Source: Malaciobacter pacificus (GTDB lineage: Bacteria > Campylobacterota > Campylobacteria > Campylobacterales > Arcobacteraceae). Taken from it: a stretch of 64,000 bases of DNA. This document shows, in pieces, positions 8,953 through 17,783 of this stretch. The stretch covers positions 2,418,001 through 2,482,000 of the forward strand of contig NZ_CP035928.1 in assembly GCF_004214795.1 (NCBI RefSeq), given 5' to 3'. Position 1 is the first letter of the stretch. The number at the start of each line of letters is the position of its first letter. Both the position numbers and the translations under genes were made by a program. The notes beneath the pieces were generated by a model. The model saw only the letters and a program-made list of their open reading frames with translations, was not told the DNA's origin and searched no databases.

Positions 8953-9171
8953 TTATAAAGCAGTTACGTTCTGAGCTTGAGGACCTTTTTGACCTTCACC
9001 TATTTCAAATGATACTTTTTGACCATCTTCTAATGATACTCTTCCATAACCTGTGTTATTAATTTGTTTAAAGTGTACAAATAAATCTTTTCCACCATTA
9101 TCTGGTTGAATAAATCCAAATCCTTTTTCACTATTAAACCATTTTACTGTTCCATTTTCTAAATTTGCCAT
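8953..9171 (-). CDS. CspA-family cold-shock protein
   Basis: This 72-residue single cold-shock domain carries both RNA-binding motifs, KGFGFIQ (RNP1) and DLFVHF (RNP2), and the usual C-terminal KGPQAQNV. Family members act as cytoplasmic RNA chaperones that melt secondary structure. It is monocistronic, with its own terminator downstream and a roughly 140-base leader region before the tRNA-Cys gene. A GGGAAAAAAA ribosome site precedes the ATG. A long leader is typical for cold-regulated members, but I could not identify a specific thermosensor fold. Confidence 0.95.
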   Translation of the reverse strand: MANLENGTVKWFNSEKGFGFIQPDNGGKDLFVHFKQINNTGYGRVSLEDGQKVSFEIGEGQKGPQAQNVTAL

Positions 9172-9310
9172 TTTTTTCCCTTATTTAATATGTTTTATAA
9201 TAAAAAACTCTAATTATAAATACATATTACCCTAATAGAATCTGGTCAAAGCCGGACAAAAATTAGCAAAAAATATTACATTTTTAATTATACTTGTTTG
9301 AATTATAAAT

Positions 9311-9386
9311 TGGAGGAGGTAGCCGGACTCGAACCGACGCATACAGGATTTGCAATCCCGGGCATTACCAACTTTGCTATACCTCC
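9311..9386 (-). tRNA. tRNA-Cys (GCA)
   Basis: The minus strand folds as a full cloverleaf. The acceptor GGAGGTA pairs with TACCTCC, the anticodon loop TTGCAAA gives GCA, the T arm is GTCGG-TTCGAGT-CCGGC, and CCA is encoded. It is the last of three tRNAs transcribed from the promoter near 9700. Confidence 0.96.
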
Positions 9387-9431
9387 AGCAAAATCATTTT
9401 AACAACAACAAGATAAAATGATTAAAAAAAG

Positions 9432-9520
9432 TGGCAGAGAGCAAGGGATTCGAACCCTCGGAGGCGTGAACCTCGCCGGTTTTCAAAACCGGTCCATTCG
9501 ACCAACTCTGGCAACTCTCT
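9432..9520 (-). tRNA. tRNA-Ser (TGA)
   Basis: This is a class II tRNA of 89 nt with a long variable arm. The anticodon loop TTTGAAA gives TGA, a GGTTCGAATCC-type T loop is present, and CCA is encoded. The acceptor AGAGAGT pairs with GCTCTCT, so the first pair is A1-U72 instead of the commoner G1-C72. Confidence 0.95.
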
Positions 9521-9537
9521 ACACAAAAATAAAAAAG

Positions 9538-9624
9538 TGGTGCGAATGGTGAGAATCGAACTCACACTCCGAAACCGGAATGGGATTTTAAGTCCCACGC
9601 GTCTACCTATTCCGCCACACTCGC
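9538..9624 (-). tRNA. tRNA-Leu (TAA)
   Basis: This is a class II tRNA of 87 nt. The acceptor GCGAGTG pairs with CATTCGC, the anticodon stem TGGGA/TCCCA holds loop CTTAAAA (anticodon TAA), and CCA is encoded. It is the first gene of the tRNA-Leu/Ser/Cys operon. Confidence 0.96.
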
Positions 9625-9671
9625 ACTTTTAAAGACAATTTTTGAAGATGTTCTTCTCAAATTGGACTGGA

Positions 9672-9700
9672 ATTATAATAGATTTTTTTTTCTTTGTCAA
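9672..9700 (-). promoter_or_regulatory. Sigma-70 promoter of the tRNA operon
   Basis: On the minus strand TTGACA (9700-9695) and TATAAT (9677-9672) are separated by 17 bases, a perfect consensus. The spacer contains a run of nine A. Such a match is unusual for Campylobacterota, where -35 boxes are usually poor, and fits strong constitutive tRNA transcription. Confidence 0.85.
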
Positions 9701-9760
9701 GAGTTTTTTAAAAAAATTTAAAAATTTTCTCATTTAATAAAAAATGAAAATCAAAAAATG

Positions 9761-9766
9761 TATAAT
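9761..9766 (+). promoter_or_regulatory. Probable -10 box of ilvD
   Basis: The hexamer TATAAT preceded by TG lies 36 bases before the ilvD start, with no clear -35 box. This is typical of sigma-70 promoters in Campylobacterota. The assignment is by position only. Confidence 0.45.
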
Positions 9767-9801
9767 GCATGCCATAAAAAAGCCGTAAAAAAGGATATAA
9801 A

Positions 9802-11490
9802 TTGAGAAGTGATGAAGTAAAAAAAGGGTTTGATAGAACGCCTCATAGATCATTATTAAGAGCTACTGGTTTAAAAGACGAAGATTTTGATAAACCATTT
9901 ATTGGAGTTGCAAACTCTTTTATTGAATTAATTCCTGGACACTTTTTCTTAGATAAAGTATCAGCAATTATAAAAGAAGAGATTAAAGCAAATGGTTGTG
10001 TACCATTTGAATTCAATACAATTGGTGTGGATGATGGTATAGCTATGGGACATGATGGTATGTTATTTTCTCTTCCATCAAGAGAATTAATTGCAAACTC
10101 TATTGAAACTGTAATGAATGCACATAAATTAGATGCAATGATTGCTATTCCTAACTGTGACAAAATTGTACCAGGTATGATTATGGGTGCATTAAGAGTT
10201 GATGTTCCTACTGTATTTGTATCAGGTGGTCCAATGGAAAAAGGTTATACAAAAGATGGAACTCCTATTGATTTAGCAACTGCTTTTGAAGCTGTTGGTA
10301 AACATGAAAAAGGTGATATGAGTGATGAAGAGTTAAAAGATATTGAGTGTAATGCATGTCCAAGTGGTGGTTCATGTTCTGGTATGTTTACAGCAAACTC
10401 TATGAATACACTTATGGAAGCAATGGGAATTGCACTTCCTGGAAATGGTACTATCTTAGCATTAACGCCTGAAAGAGAAGAGTTGTACAGAAAAGCAGCT
10501 AGAAGAATTTGTGAAATTGCAAAAGATGAACAATCAAGAGAAAAATACAGATTAACTAATATCTTAAATGAGAACGCTGTAAGAAATGCATTTGCTGTTG
10601 ATATGGCAATGGGTGGTTCATCTAATACAGTTTTACATATGTTAGCAATTGCAAAAGAAGCAAAAGTAAACTTCAATTTAGAAGATATTAATAGTATCTC
10701 TAAAAAAGTTTCTCATATTGCTAAGATTTCTCCATCTTTATCAACTGTTCACATGGAAGATATTAATAAAGCTGGTGGAGTTAATGCAGTTATGAAAGAG
10801 ATGACAAAAAGAGGTGATGATATCTTAATTGATAACTTAACAATCACTGGTGAGTCAACTTTAGAAAAAATTGCTGATGCATATATCAAAGATACAAATA
10901 TTATTCATACAATAGATAATCCATATAGTGAAGTTGGAGGATTAGCTATTTTATATGGTAACTTAGCAGAGCAAGGTGCTGTAATTAAAACTGCTGGTAT
11001 TACAGGGGATAGAGTTTTCACAGGAAAAGCTGTATGTTTTGATGGACAACCTGAAGCTATCAAAGGTATTGTAGAAGGTAAAGTAAAAGCTGGTGATGTT
11101 GTAGTTATTAGATATGAAGGACCAAAAGGTGGTCCAGGTATGCAAGAGATGTTAGCTCCTACTTCACTTATTATGGGAATGGGACTTGGAGATAAAGTTG
11201 CATTAATTACTGATGGTAGATTTAGTGGGGCTACTAGAGGTGCAAGTATTGGTCACGTAAGTCCAGAAGCAGCAGAAGGTGGTATGATTGGTTTACTACA
11301 AGATGGTGATGAAATTCATATTGATGTTGACCAATATATTTTATCGGTAAATTTAAGTGATGAAGAGATTGCAAAAAGAAAAGCAAACTTCAAACCTCTT
11401 AAAAAGCCTCTTAACTCTTCTTGGTTAGGACAATATAGAGCATTAGTTACAAACGCAAGTTCTGGTGCAGTTTTAAAAACTGATTTATAA
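9802..11490 (+). CDS. ilvD: Dihydroxy-acid dehydratase
   Basis: The 562-residue protein opens [23 protein letters not shown], read from a TTG start exactly six bases after AAGGA. Iron-sulfur cysteines are visible in IPNCDK and in [17 protein letters not shown]. The C-terminal [10 protein letters not shown] loop contains the serine region of the active site. IlvD dehydrates 2,3-dihydroxy-isovalerate and its homologue in branched-chain amino acid synthesis. It is a single gene followed by a strong hairpin terminator. Length and motifs are complete. Confidence 0.97.
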   Translation: MRSDEVKKGFDRTPHRSLLRATGLKDEDFDKPFIGVANSFIELIPGHFFLDKVSAIIKEEIKANGCVPFEFNTIGVDDGIAMGHDGMLFSLPSRELIANSIETVMNAHKLDAMIAIPNCDKIVPGMIMGALRVDVPTVFVSGGPMEKGYTKDGTPIDLATAFEAVGKHEKGDMSDEELKDIECNACPSGGSCSGMFTANSMNTLMEAMGIALPGNGTILALTPEREELYRKAARRICEIAKDEQSREKYRLTNILNENAVRNAFAVDMAMGGSSNTVLHMLAIAKEAKVNFNLEDINSISKKVSHIAKISPSLSTVHMEDINKAGGVNAVMKEMTKRGDDILIDNLTITGESTLEKIADAYIKDTNIIHTIDNPYSEVGGLAILYGNLAEQGAVIKTAGITGDRVFTGKAVCFDGQPEAIKGIVEGKVKAGDVVVIRYEGPKGGPGMQEMLAPTSLIMGMGLGDKVALITDGRFSGATRGASIGHVSPEAAEGGMIGLLQDGDEIHIDVDQYILSVNLSDEEIAKRKANFKPLKKPLNSSWLGQYRALVTNASSGAVLKTDL

Positions 11491-11495
11491 GATAT

Positions 11496-11521
11496 AAAAT
11501 AGGGCTTTAATGCCCTGTTTT
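11496..11521 (+). terminator. Terminator after ilvD
   Basis: The arms AAAATAGGGC and GCCCTGTTTT surround loop TTTAAT, followed by T-rich sequence. The symmetric AT ends would allow use in both directions, but only ilvD reads into it. Confidence 0.8.
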
Positions 11522-11608
11522 AGTTAACTTTTTATTAACTATTGATTGAAAAATAGTTTACTCTAATACTTTACAATCTAAAATATAAAAAATTTAAAAG
11601 GACGTGAA

Positions 11609-13027
11609 GTGAAAAAAATGCTTTTTATTGTTTCAACATTACTTGTTTCTCAACTATTTGCAGATTCAATAGATTTTGAAATAATGGATAAAAATCCACA
11701 AAGAGTTGTTCCAAATACACAAAATCAAATTTTATCGTTTAATGATAGTATAAAAGATTCTATTCATTCTATTGTAAATATCTCAGCAAAAAGACATGTA
11801 AATAATTCAATAAATAATCTGCCTTTACAAATGTTCAATGACCCATTTTTCCAAAGATTTTTTGGAGACCAATTTGGTCAACAATTTAAACAAAATAGAA
11901 TTCAAAGATCTTTAGGATCTGGTGTTATACTTTCAAAAGATGGATATATAGTTACAAATAATCACGTAATTGAAAACGCTGAAGAGATCACTGTAACAAT
12001 AGGTGATGATACAACAGAGTATAATGCAAAATTAATTGGTAAAGATTCTGATAGTGATTTAGCCGTTATAAAAATTGAAGGTAAAAATTTAACTCCAATT
12101 AAATTAGGTGATTCAACTGATTTAAAAATTGGTGATATGATTTTTGCTATTGGTAATCCATTTGGTATTGGTAGTACAGTAACTCAAGGTATTATTTCAG
12201 CCCTTAACAAAAATAAAGTTGGAATTAATAGATATGAAAACTATATTCAAACTGATGCTTCTATAAACCCTGGAAACTCTGGTGGTGCTTTAGTTGATTC
12301 AAGAGGTGCTTTAATTGGTATTAATACTGCCATCATCTCAAAATCAGGTGGTAATAATGGTATTGGATTTGCAATTCCAGTTGCTATGGTAAAAGATGTA
12401 GTAAAAAAACTTGTTGAAGATGGGAAAGTTACTAGAGGATACTTAGGTGTATCTATTAGTGATTTAGATAGTGATACAGCAAAAGTTTATAGAAAAAAAC
12501 AAGGGGCTTTAGTACTTGATGTAGCTGAAGATACTCCTGCTCATAAATATGGTTTAAAAAGAGGAGATTTAATCTACTCAGTTGATGGTAAAAAAGTAGT
12601 TGATAGAACATCTTTACAAAATATAATTGCTTCGTTTAAACCAGATCAAGAAGTTGAGATAAAATTAGAAAGAAATGGTAAGAATATTGAGTTAGATATT
12701 GTTTTAGGTGATAGAGCAGGTTTAATCAAAATTCAAAGTGATAATGGAAAAGTTTTAGGTGGACTTACATTAAGTGAGATTAATTTAGAAAATCAAAAGA
12801 AATATAGATTGCCTTCAGGAATAAATGGTATTTTAATCTCTTCAGTTGAACCTAAATCAAATGCAGAAAAAACTGGTTTCCAAGCAGGTGATATTATTAT
12901 TCAAATTGAAGATATTGAAGTTAAAAATTTTACAAATGTTGAAACAGCATTAAAAAAATATGCTAATAAACACAAAAGAATTTACGTAAATAGATATGGT
13001 CAAACAATTCTATTTGTAATTAAATAA
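11609..13027 (+). CDS. htrA: Periplasmic serine protease/chaperone HtrA (DegP/DegQ family)
   Basis: The 472-residue protein has a signal peptide (cleavage near LFA/DS), a trypsin-like domain and two PDZ domains. The catalytic triad is visible as His in TNNHVIENA, Asp in DSDLAVIKI and Ser in NPGNSGGALVD. PDZ1 starts near residue 275 (GYLGVSI) and PDZ2 near residue 375. HtrA degrades and refolds misfolded envelope proteins; in Campylobacter it also acts outside the cell. The GTG start lies six bases after AGGA. The next two genes form a two-component pair resembling CprRS, the same order as in Campylobacter jejuni, which points to envelope-stress control. Confidence 0.95.
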   Translation: MKKMLFIVSTLLVSQLFADSIDFEIMDKNPQRVVPNTQNQILSFNDSIKDSIHSIVNISAKRHVNNSINNLPLQMFNDPFFQRFFGDQFGQQFKQNRIQRSLGSGVILSKDGYIVTNNHVIENAEEITVTIGDDTTEYNAKLIGKDSDSDLAVIKIEGKNLTPIKLGDSTDLKIGDMIFAIGNPFGIGSTVTQGIISALNKNKVGINRYENYIQTDASINPGNSGGALVDSRGALIGINTAIISKSGGNNGIGFAIPVAMVKDVVKKLVEDGKVTRGYLGVSISDLDSDTAKVYRKKQGALVLDVAEDTPAHKYGLKRGDLIYSVDGKKVVDRTSLQNIIASFKPDQEVEIKLERNGKNIELDIVLGDRAGLIKIQSDNGKVLGGLTLSEINLENQKKYRLPSGINGILISSVEPKSNAEKTGFQAGDIIIQIEDIEVKNFTNVETALKKYANKHKRIYVNRYGQTILFVIK

Positions 13028-13040
13028 AAAAGGATTCCCT

Positions 13041-13724
13041 ATAATAAAAGTATTAATGATAGAAGATGATTTAGAACTTGCTCAAATCATCACTGACTAT
13101 TTAAAATCATTTGATATTGAAGTTACTAATATAGATAGCCCATATACGGGCTTATCTATGATAAGTGTAAATAAAGATTTTGAACTTTTAATCTTAGATT
13201 TAACTCTACCAGAAATTGATGGATTAGAATTAATCCCAAAAATTAGAGAAAAATCAGATATTCCTATTATTATCTCAAGTGCTAGAGATGATATTTTAGA
13301 TAAAGTTATGGGATTAGAGCGAGGTGCTGATGATTATTTACCAAAACCTTATAATCCAAGAGAATTACAAGCTAGGATTAAAACTATTTTAAAAAGAATG
13401 GATTCGAATTCTTCAAAATCAAAAGATGACAATACTCCTATTAGTATATTTGAAGTTAGAGAAAATGATATGCAAATATATTTTAAGGGTGAAGCCCTTA
13501 CTTTAACTTTAGCAGAATATGATATTTTAAAACTACTTATACAAAGAAATCATGGAGTAGTAGCTAGAGAAGATTTTATTTATGCAAGTGACAATATTGA
13601 AGATGATTCGTCTTTAAAAAATATTGATGTAATTATTTCAAGAATTAGAACAAAATTATCAAGAATTGATGATTCAAAAACATACATAAAATCTGTAAGA
13701 GGTATTGGATATCAGTTAATATGA
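13041..13724 (+). CDS. cprR: OmpR-family response regulator, CprR-like, with apparent ATA start
   Basis: The receiver domain has the acidic pair in LMIEDD, phospho-acceptor Asp in LLILDLTLPEIDG, Thr/Ser in IIISSARDD and Lys in YLPKPYNP. A winged-helix DNA-binding domain follows from about residue 130. Starting at the first ATG (13056) would remove most of the first beta strand and leave 21 bases after the AGGA. Reading from ATA at 13041 gives IKVLMIEDD behind the initiator residue, with AGGA exactly six bases upstream. I therefore annotate ATA as the start; this is inference. The stop overlaps the kinase start. The likely role is envelope-stress regulation with the adjacent HtrA. Confidence 0.88.
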   Translation: MIKVLMIEDDLELAQIITDYLKSFDIEVTNIDSPYTGLSMISVNKDFELLILDLTLPEIDGLELIPKIREKSDIPIIISSARDDILDKVMGLERGADDYLPKPYNPRELQARIKTILKRMDSNSSKSKDDNTPISIFEVRENDMQIYFKGEALTLTLAEYDILKLLIQRNHGVVAREDFIYASDNIEDDSSLKNIDVIISRIRTKLSRIDDSKTYIKSVRGIGYQLI

Positions 13725-14944
13725 TAAAAAATATCTCCATTTCTACTTTTGTTAATATTATATTTTCCCTAGCTTTTTTATCTATTTTTATAACATTTGC
13801 CATGTTTATGACTTATGATAAGCAAAAACATGAACTCTCTTTACAAAATAGATATGAACTAATTGCTGAAAATTTCTTAACCGCTTTTCAAAACCAACCT
13901 ACTAGCGATACTCTATTGGATTTATATAAAAAATTTAGAGTTTCTCCTGTACAAGAAAGAGAAGAGAAGTTAGAAATAATTAAAAAAGCCCAAGAATTAA
14001 CAATCACTCAAACCTATTTAGGAACATATAGAGTATATAAATATAATGAGGATTATTATATTTATGTTCAGCAATTTGGTTACAATATAATGCTAAAAGA
14101 TGCAAGAAATCATAGATATAGTATGGCTGTTATTATTATAGGATTTATTATTTCAATAATTACCTTCTTATTTTTGTATGAAATATTAAAAAGAAAATTA
14201 AAACCATTAAAAATATTAAATAAGCAAATTATCGAGTTTTCCAATGGAAAAAAAGATATAAAAATAAAATGTATAAGTAATGATGAAATTGGAACTATTG
14301 CTAAAAGTTTTGATGAAGCTATAAAAACTATAAATAATCAATCAAAATCTAAAGATCTGTTTATGCGTAATATGATGCATGAACTTAAAACACCAATTAC
14401 AAAAGCTATGTTTATTGCTGAAACACTTGATGATGATAAAACAAGAGAAAACCTTCAAAAAGCATTTAAAAGAATGGATGATATTATCAAAGAGTTAGCT
14501 ACGGTAGAAAAACTAACTTCTCAAAATACAATAATTTATAAAGAAGTAACAAGATTTTTTAATATTTATACTAAAACATTAGAAATTATGATGATAAATC
14601 CAGAAAATATAACAGCTAAAATCAGAGACTTTACATTTGAAGCTGATAGTTATATGTTCTCAATTGCACTTAAAAACTTAATAGACAACGCCATTAAATT
14701 CTCTCCGAATAAAAATGCAGTTATAAATGCAAATAAAGAAAAAATTGAGATTAGTTCACTTGGTGAACCATTAAAAAATGAATTGGAGTATTATACAGAA
14801 GCTTTTTCTCAGGAAGAAAAGAGGTCTGATGGATTTGGACTTGGATTATATATTGTAAAAACAATTGTAAATATGCATGGGTATAAATTACTACATAAGT
14901 ATGAAAATGGGAAAAACTACTTTATAATTGATATGACAAAGTAA
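13721..14944 (+). CDS. cprS: Sensor histidine kinase, CprS/ArsS-like
   Basis: The 407-residue protein has membrane helices near residues 10-32 and 130-150 enclosing a periplasmic sensor of about 100 residues. A HAMP linker is followed by HisKA with phospho-acceptor His in MMHELKTPITK and a HATPase domain with the N box NLIDNAIKFSPN and G box DGFGLGLYIVK. The HELKTPITK form is characteristic of the Campylobacterota ArsS/CprS group. It overlaps the regulator by 4 bases (ATGA-type coupling). The signal sensed cannot be read from sequence. Confidence 0.88.
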   Translation: MIKNISISTFVNIIFSLAFLSIFITFAMFMTYDKQKHELSLQNRYELIAENFLTAFQNQPTSDTLLDLYKKFRVSPVQEREEKLEIIKKAQELTITQTYLGTYRVYKYNEDYYIYVQQFGYNIMLKDARNHRYSMAVIIIGFIISIITFLFLYEILKRKLKPLKILNKQIIEFSNGKKDIKIKCISNDEIGTIAKSFDEAIKTINNQSKSKDLFMRNMMHELKTPITKAMFIAETLDDDKTRENLQKAFKRMDDIIKELATVEKLTSQNTIIYKEVTRFFNIYTKTLEIMMINPENITAKIRDFTFEADSYMFSIALKNLIDNAIKFSPNKNAVINANKEKIEISSLGEPLKNELEYYTEAFSQEEKRSDGFGLGLYIVKTIVNMHGYKLLHKYENGKNYFIIDMTK

Positions 14945-14961
14945 CTTTAGTTACCTTTGTC
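14935..14961. terminator. Bidirectional terminator between convergent genes
   Basis: A hairpin GACAAAGTAAC / GTTACCTTTGTC with one bulged base spans the stop codons of the kinase (+) and the Cys-rich protein (-), which are only 2 bases apart. Confidence 0.7.
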
Positions 14962-15381
14962 ACATCTAACTTTGTTCATAACTTCGAACCAATTTCGTGA
15001 AAAATGTTTTTTAATATATTTTTCCCTATGAGGAACAATACATCCAGAACAATTTTGATGAATATAATCATCACCAATATATTGAGAACCATCTTTTGAG
15101 TTTATTCCACAAGTTGAATATAAAGTTTTACCCTCAGGTGTTACTTCAAATCCCTCATCTTTAAATCTAAAGTTTGGACAGGCACATAAATAACAGTTTA
15201 GTTCTTCATAATCATGACACTTTTTATTCTCTTTATATAAAGGACAGAAATCTGGCTCATTTTTCACCATATTTTCAAATCTAAAATACTCGATTACCTC
15301 ATCAACGCTTTTATCAACAAGTTTCTTCATTACATCTGCATGAAGTTTACCTTGTTTTTCAAACCATTCATTATAAGTCAA
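14947..15381 (-). CDS. Cysteine-rich protein of the cobalamin locus, probable metal binder
   Basis: This 144-residue protein has eleven cysteines, mostly in the middle: CPLYKENKKC, CYLCACPNF, then STCG and CSGCIVPH, plus one near the end. The spacing suggests one or two iron-sulfur or zinc sites and resembles the small cysteine-rich domain family (PF04071), often found beside cobalamin genes. It overlaps the 3' neighbour cbiB by 4 bases and is co-transcribed with cobQ and cbiB, which suggests a role in corrinoid metabolism. There is no signal peptide. The biochemical function is unknown. Confidence 0.65.
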   Translation of the reverse strand: MTYNEWFEKQGKLHADVMKKLVDKSVDEVIEYFRFENMVKNEPDFCPLYKENKKCHDYEELNCYLCACPNFRFKDEGFEVTPEGKTLYSTCGINSKDGSQYIGDDYIHQNCSGCIVPHREKYIKKHFSRNWFEVMNKVRCDKGN

Positions 15382-16265
15382 ATTATAACTCCTAAAATCA
15401 ATATAACTATTATAAAAATATCTAATCGTTTTTTTAAATCGAGTGACTTTAATACATCACTTTTTTCAATATTTTCTTTTCCATCTCCAAAATAAGGTTT
15501 TTCCTTAACCTTACCAAAATATGAAGTGGGTCCTCCTAGTTTAACATTTATAGCTAGTGCCATTGCTGAGATAGGAAGTCCAGCATTTAAACTTTCATGT
15601 TTTTTACCATATTTACTAAACTTTTCAAATGCTTTTTTACTCTGTAATAAGATAGAAATTAAAACTGCTGTTATTCTAGCTGGTATATAATTTACTATAT
15701 CATCTAACTTAGCACTTACCTTACCAAACTTTTCATATCTATCATTTCTATATCCAACCATAGAATCAAGGGTATTAATAGCTTTATAAACAAAAGCTCC
15801 AACTATTCCAAAACATACTAAATAAAACAATGGTGCAATCACTCCATCACTTAGATTTTCTGCATATGTTTCAATAGCTGCTTTATTTACATCACTATCA
15901 CTTAAATCACTAGTATCACGACTAACTAGCATAGAGATCTTTTCTCTTTTTATATCAATTTTATCACTACTAATTACATCTTTTACTGTGTCAAAAAGCA
16001 TTTTATGTGAAATTGTAAAAGAGGCTAAAAAGCCCAATATAACTACATTATCAATAAGTGAAATAAAAAAACTAATAATAAATATTATTGAGACTAAACT
16101 GATAGTTAAAAAACTACCTTGAAGTATAGAATCTTTATAGAACTTCTTTTCAAACCACTTTATATAATCACCCATAAATATAATAGGATGCTTATATTTT
16201 ATCTGAGGAAATTCTGCAAATATAAAATCAATTATATAGGCAAATAATGCAATACTATAAAACAC
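15378..16265 (-). CDS. cbiB: Adenosylcobinamide-phosphate synthase
   Basis: The 295-residue polytopic membrane protein shows CbiB/CobD features: an N-terminal helix followed by the HPIIFMGDYIKWFEK segment, DLSDSDVNKAAIETYAENLSDGVIAPLFY, and NTLDSMVGYRNDRYEKFG. The enzyme joins aminopropanol phosphate to adenosylcobyric acid. It overlaps cobQ upstream by 11 bases and the Cys-rich gene downstream by 4, so this is a tight operon. Length and motifs look complete. Confidence 0.93.
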   Translation of the reverse strand: MFYSIALFAYIIDFIFAEFPQIKYKHPIIFMGDYIKWFEKKFYKDSILQGSFLTISLVSIIFIISFFISLIDNVVILGFLASFTISHKMLFDTVKDVISSDKIDIKREKISMLVSRDTSDLSDSDVNKAAIETYAENLSDGVIAPLFYLVCFGIVGAFVYKAINTLDSMVGYRNDRYEKFGKVSAKLDDIVNYIPARITAVLISILLQSKKAFEKFSKYGKKHESLNAGLPISAMALAINVKLGGPTSYFGKVKEKPYFGDGKENIEKSDVLKSLDLKKRLDIFIIVILILGVII

Positions 16266-17655
16266 TAGATATTATCCTATCAACATCAAGATGTTCTTCC
16301 ATTCTTTTTACAAAACTATCAACTCTATTTTTCTTATATTCACTAAAGTTAAAACCTATATACTCACTATTTATAGATTTGAAGTAATCATTTCTAAATT
16401 TATCATCATTAAATATTTCATGAACAAATGTACCTTTGAACTTCTCACCCTCATAAAACATCATATCTTTTTTAGAAACACCATGATGTATTTCAAATCC
16501 ATCAACTTTATATCCAAAAATTTCATAAGATTTTTTCTCTAAAATTTTAGTCTTCTCAAACACTATATCATCAGGAATAACTCCAAAACCATCTTCTACA
16601 ATTGGCTTGATATTTTCAATACATAAACTATCATCTAATTTTTCAAACATCATTTCATATCCACCACAAATAGTAAAAATATGTTTTTTATATTCATTAA
16701 TTTGCTCAAATAAGCCATTTTGTTTTAGCCATTGTAAATCTTTTATTACAAGTTTACTTCCAGGTAAAACTATTACATCAAATTTATCAAGTGAAATATT
16801 TGAACTAACAAACTCTACAAGTATTTCTTCATCAGCTATCAAAACCTCAAAATCATTGTAATTACTCATATGAGGATAAGCTATTACCCCTACTCTAATC
16901 TTCACTTCATTTTTACTTTGAACAAAGTTTTGTAAACTAGCACTATCTTCAAAACCTAAATTAAAAGGCTCATAAGGTAATACTCCTAAAACTGGGATTT
17001 TAAACTCTTCTTCTATGATTCTAACACCTTCATCAAAAAGTGTCATATCACCTCTAAACTTATTAACAATAACTCCTATTACATTGTTTCTTAACTTTTT
17101 AGGAAGTAGATTATAAACTCCCCAAATAGAAGCAAATACTCCACCTTTTTCTATATCAGCTACTAATATAATCTTTGTGTTGTAAGTATCTGCTATAAAA
17201 ATATTTGACAAGTCTTTATCCATAAGATTTAATTCTACTGGACTTCCAGCCCCCTCAGCTACTATACAATCATATTTTGAATCTAAGTATTCAAAACATC
17301 TTTTAACAGCAGGTTTTAGTAAGTCTAAGTCTCTATAATATTCTCTTACATCTTTATCGCTTACAACTTTACCTTCAACTATTAATGAAGCACTACTTCC
17401 TCTTCCAGATTTTAATAAAACTGGATTTAGATGATATGAAGTTTTTTCACCTAAAACTTCACTTTGAAAGTATTGAGCAATTGCTATTTCACTTTTGTCA
17501 TCACAAACATGAGAATTATTTGATACATTTTGTGCTTTAAAAGGAATTGTTTTATAGCCATTATTTTGTAGTATTTTTGCTATCACAAAAGTTAGTGTTG
17601 ATTTTCCAGCATCACTACTAGTACCTAGAATAGATATATTTTTTAGTTTCTTCAA
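16255..17655 (-). CDS. cobQ: Adenosylcobyric acid synthase (glutamine-hydrolysing)
   Basis: The 466-residue protein has an N-terminal P-loop-like ILGTSSDAGKST and the NNSHV, QSEVLG and NPVLLK segments of the amidotransferase ATPase half. A C-terminal class I glutaminase domain carries Cys in FTICGGYEMMF and His in GFEIHHG. CobQ amidates four side chains of adenosylcobyrinic a,c-diamide. It is the first gene of the minus-strand cobQ-cbiB operon. I find no cobalamin riboswitch in the roughly 130 bases between it and the divergent kinase gene. Confidence 0.95.
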   Translation of the reverse strand: MKKLKNISILGTSSDAGKSTLTFVIAKILQNNGYKTIPFKAQNVSNNSHVCDDKSEIAIAQYFQSEVLGEKTSYHLNPVLLKSGRGSSASLIVEGKVVSDKDVREYYRDLDLLKPAVKRCFEYLDSKYDCIVAEGAGSPVELNLMDKDLSNIFIADTYNTKIILVADIEKGGVFASIWGVYNLLPKKLRNNVIGVIVNKFRGDMTLFDEGVRIIEEEFKIPVLGVLPYEPFNLGFEDSASLQNFVQSKNEVKIRVGVIAYPHMSNYNDFEVLIADEEILVEFVSSNISLDKFDVIVLPGSKLVIKDLQWLKQNGLFEQINEYKKHIFTICGGYEMMFEKLDDSLCIENIKPIVEDGFGVIPDDIVFEKTKILEKKSYEIFGYKVDGFEIHHGVSKKDMMFYEGEKFKGTFVHEIFNDDKFRNDYFKSINSEYIGFNFSEYKKNRVDSFVKRMEEHLDVDRIISSVL

Positions 17656-17783
17656 TATTTATTTTTCCATATTAATTTATTATTTTTATATTTTATATAC
17701 AGTATTTACTTTATTTTTCTAGTATAAATTGTTATAATTTTGAGTTAAGTATATGTATTATTACTTAAAATAAAGAAAAAAAT

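Noticed and set aside
10245-10676. 143-codon frame opposite ilvD
   Set aside because: Antisense shadow of conserved IlvD sequence.
17656-17783. Possible cobalamin riboswitch before cobQ
   Set aside because: The intergenic region is only about 130 AT-rich bases with no B12-box-like conserved sequence; the same holds upstream of cobT.
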